A stretch of 64,000 nucleotides of DNA from Bacilli bacterium (lineage in GTDB: Bacteria; Bacillota_I; Bacilli_A; RF39; UBA660): assembly GCA_017541445.1 (NCBI GenBank), contig JAFXZC010000002.1, positions 38,565 to 102,564 of the forward strand, read 5' to 3'. The position numbers were made by a program, and so were the translations under genes. Under the pieces are notes generated by a model, which had not been told where the DNA came from, did not search any database, and saw only the letters and a program-made list of their open reading frames with translations. Positions within the stretch are counted from its first letter, which is position 1, and every line of letters starts with the position of its first letter. Positions 62,806 to 64,000 of the stretch are shown piece by piece.

Positions 62806-64000
62806 ATGGAGAAAACAATGATTATGACTATGAAATTCACATGTATCGGCAAGGGGCACGGCGCTCCTTGCCTCCCTGCAAACCGTGCAGAATGGGAGGC
62901 TCTTCGCCGCGAATCGTGGCTGGCGCAGATGTGTGCGCGTATTGAGAAAGGTGACAATGAGTTGAAGCATCGCCTGCCGGTATGGACGCCTCATTGCGCT
63001 GAATTTAAGGACAATCATCGCGCCATTGCTGATGCCATTAAACCACTGAACCGACTGATGTTGGACTTCGACGAAAAGGGGCATACGGATGAAATCTGTG
63101 CCCGCCTGATGGAGAAGTCGCCATTAGTGCCGCTGCTCATTGAGGAGAGTGTGCGTCGTGGTACTCATGTGCTGGTGGAACTGCCTGACGGGATGACACC
63201 CGAGGAGGCTCAGGAACTGATGAAAGAGGCTACGGGCTTTGAGCCGGATGCCGCTGTGAAGGATGTTTCGAGGTGCATCTATATGGTGACAGAGGAGCAT
63301 ACAAAGTATGTCAGCGACAAGCTGTTTGAGGTCTCTGAGGAATGTGAGCGCAAAATTGCGCCGACATCAAATGAGGGATGCGAGCTGAAAAATCAGCCGA
63401 CATCCGAAGCTGAACAAGAATCCAATCCTGGATTGATGTTCAAGGGCATTCCCTATACCTCTATTATCAGCGAGTGGTGGCGTAGGAATGGCGGTGAGCC
63501 TCAGGAGGGCGAACGTAACGTCAAGTTGCACAAATTGGCCGTCAATCTCCGTGCCATCTGCGACAATAAGCGTGAGGTGCTGATGCAGGTAATGCCCCGA
63601 TTCGGACTCACCGATGCTGAGCTCCGTAGTGTCGTTGACTCGGCTTGCAAGGAAGAACCCAAGGGCATTTCGAAGGTGATGCAGGGCATCATCGACGCTT
63701 TGGAACTGGGCATCCCGGCGGATGAAATCGAAGATGCTGAGGCGGTTCAGGAGGAAACGGGCGTGAAGGTAAACGTGAAAGCCCTGCCCATCGGACTGAA
63801 GGAATCGCTGGTAGGCGTGCCCGTGTCGATGCACATGCCTGTGCTTTGCGGCATCATGCCTATCTGTGGCGCTTATGCCGACGGCGTAGAGGTGGAGTAT
63901 TGCGACGGAAACGTGCATCGACTGGGACTGATGGCTATCAGCCATGGTGAGCAGGCTTCGAACAAAAGTGTGGTCAAAAATGCCATCGACGTTTGGAAGC
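62806..64000 (+). CDS. VirE N-terminal / DUF3987-type primase-helicase-like protein, 3' end missing
   Basis: About 398 residues are visible and the gene runs off the right edge. The first ~185 residues resemble the BT4734/VirE N-terminal domain (LNRLMLDFDEKGHTDEICAR, RGTHVLVELPDGMTPEEAQE, VSRCIYMVTEEHTKYV). Around 200-300 is a linker and helical domain. From ~325 the DUF3987 segment begins: LPIGLKESLVGVPVSMHMPV, CGIMPICGAYADGV, and MAISHGEQASNKSVVKNA, a GxxxxxKS-like nucleotide site. Such proteins replicate or mobilise Bacteroidales elements. AAAGGAGG lies before the ATG, which is notable for Bacteroidales. Confidence 0.8.
   Translation, partial: MEKTMIMTMKFTCIGKGHGAPCLPANRAEWEALRRESWLAQMCARIEKGDNELKHRLPVWTPHCAEFKDNHRAIADAIKPLNRLMLDFDEKGHTDEICARLMEKSPLVPLLIEESVRRGTHVLVELPDGMTPEEAQELMKEATGFEPDAAVKDVSRCIYMVTEEHTKYVSDKLFEVSEECERKIAPTSNEGCELKNQPTSEAEQESNPGLMFKGIPYTSIISEWWRRNGGEPQEGERNVKLHKLAVNLRAICDNKREVLMQVMPRFGLTDAELRSVVDSACKEEPKGISKVMQGIIDALELGIPADEIEDAEAVQEETGVKVNVKALPIGLKESLVGVPVSMHMPVLCGIMPICGAYADGVEVEYCDGNVHRLGLMAISHGEQASNKSVVKNAIDVWK

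Noticed and set aside
1..64000. tRNA genes or CRISPR arrays
   Set aside because: No cloverleaf with a GTTCRANNC-type T-arm and no regular direct-repeat/spacer pattern was recognised by eye; a scan with tRNAscan-SE and a CRISPR finder would be decisive.

Overview
The first ~60.6 kb is a very AT-rich, gene-dense bacterial chromosome segment with Gram-positive (Bacillota) logic. It has both PolC and DnaE, a B-type RNase P RNA beside gpsB, recU-ponA, a rlmN-prpC-prkC-rsgA-rpe cassette, RNase J and RNase Y, ylxM-ftsY, and a rodZ-pgsA / recA / rny neighbourhood. TGA ends several genes (dnaD, prpC, rsgA), so the code is standard and not the Mycoplasma code. The size, the composition and the many short-tailed surface proteins suggest an uncultured gut Bacilli / RF39-like lineage that still makes peptidoglycan (PBP1, PrkC with PASTA domains). 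That taxonomic placement is inference.

Layout: 1-5.2 kb holds a partial BspA-like surface protein, an acyl-CoA synthetase and a purine permease. 5.4-12.6 kb holds a surface protein, trmB, a patatin-like lipase, a divergent class B-like sortase with two secreted neighbours, and membrane proteins. 12.6-17 kb is polA, a CDF-like membrane protein and mutM. 17-24.7 kb has a 1783-residue papain-like surface protease, a PIG-L deacetylase, a C26 amidohydrolase and a membrane protein. 24.7-33.4 kb is dnaE-polC. 33.6-40.2 kb has rpmB, rpoZ, a pilin/TasA-like secreted trio, ffh, a ~670-nt structured non-coding RNA, tmk, ylxM and ftsY. 40.3-47.9 kb has rnj, a small wall-anchored protein, rny, recA, pgsA, a rodZ-like gene, rnpB and gpsB. 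48.1-60.6 kb has recU-ponA, dnaD-nth, cca, the rpe-to-rlmN cassette and two hypothetical genes.

At about 60.60-60.64 kb the composition, codon use and gene style switch abruptly to a ~50% GC Bacteroidales-type mobile-element region: three hypothetical proteins, an iteron-like array, a small ORF and the start of a VirE-N/DUF3987 primase-helicase-like protein. An assembly chimera is the simplest explanation; a real insertion cannot be excluded from sequence alone.

The standout non-coding signal is the RNA between ffh and tmk (37035-37709, minus). It has a perfect TTGACA-N17-TATAAT promoter, a U9 terminator, nested long helices and no ORF in its own sense. A second theme is surface display: three proteins end in an NPxT + membrane helix + basic tail, and a sortase-like gene lies in the same window. 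A third is that many intrinsic terminators use the last codons and the stop codon of the gene as their 5' arm.
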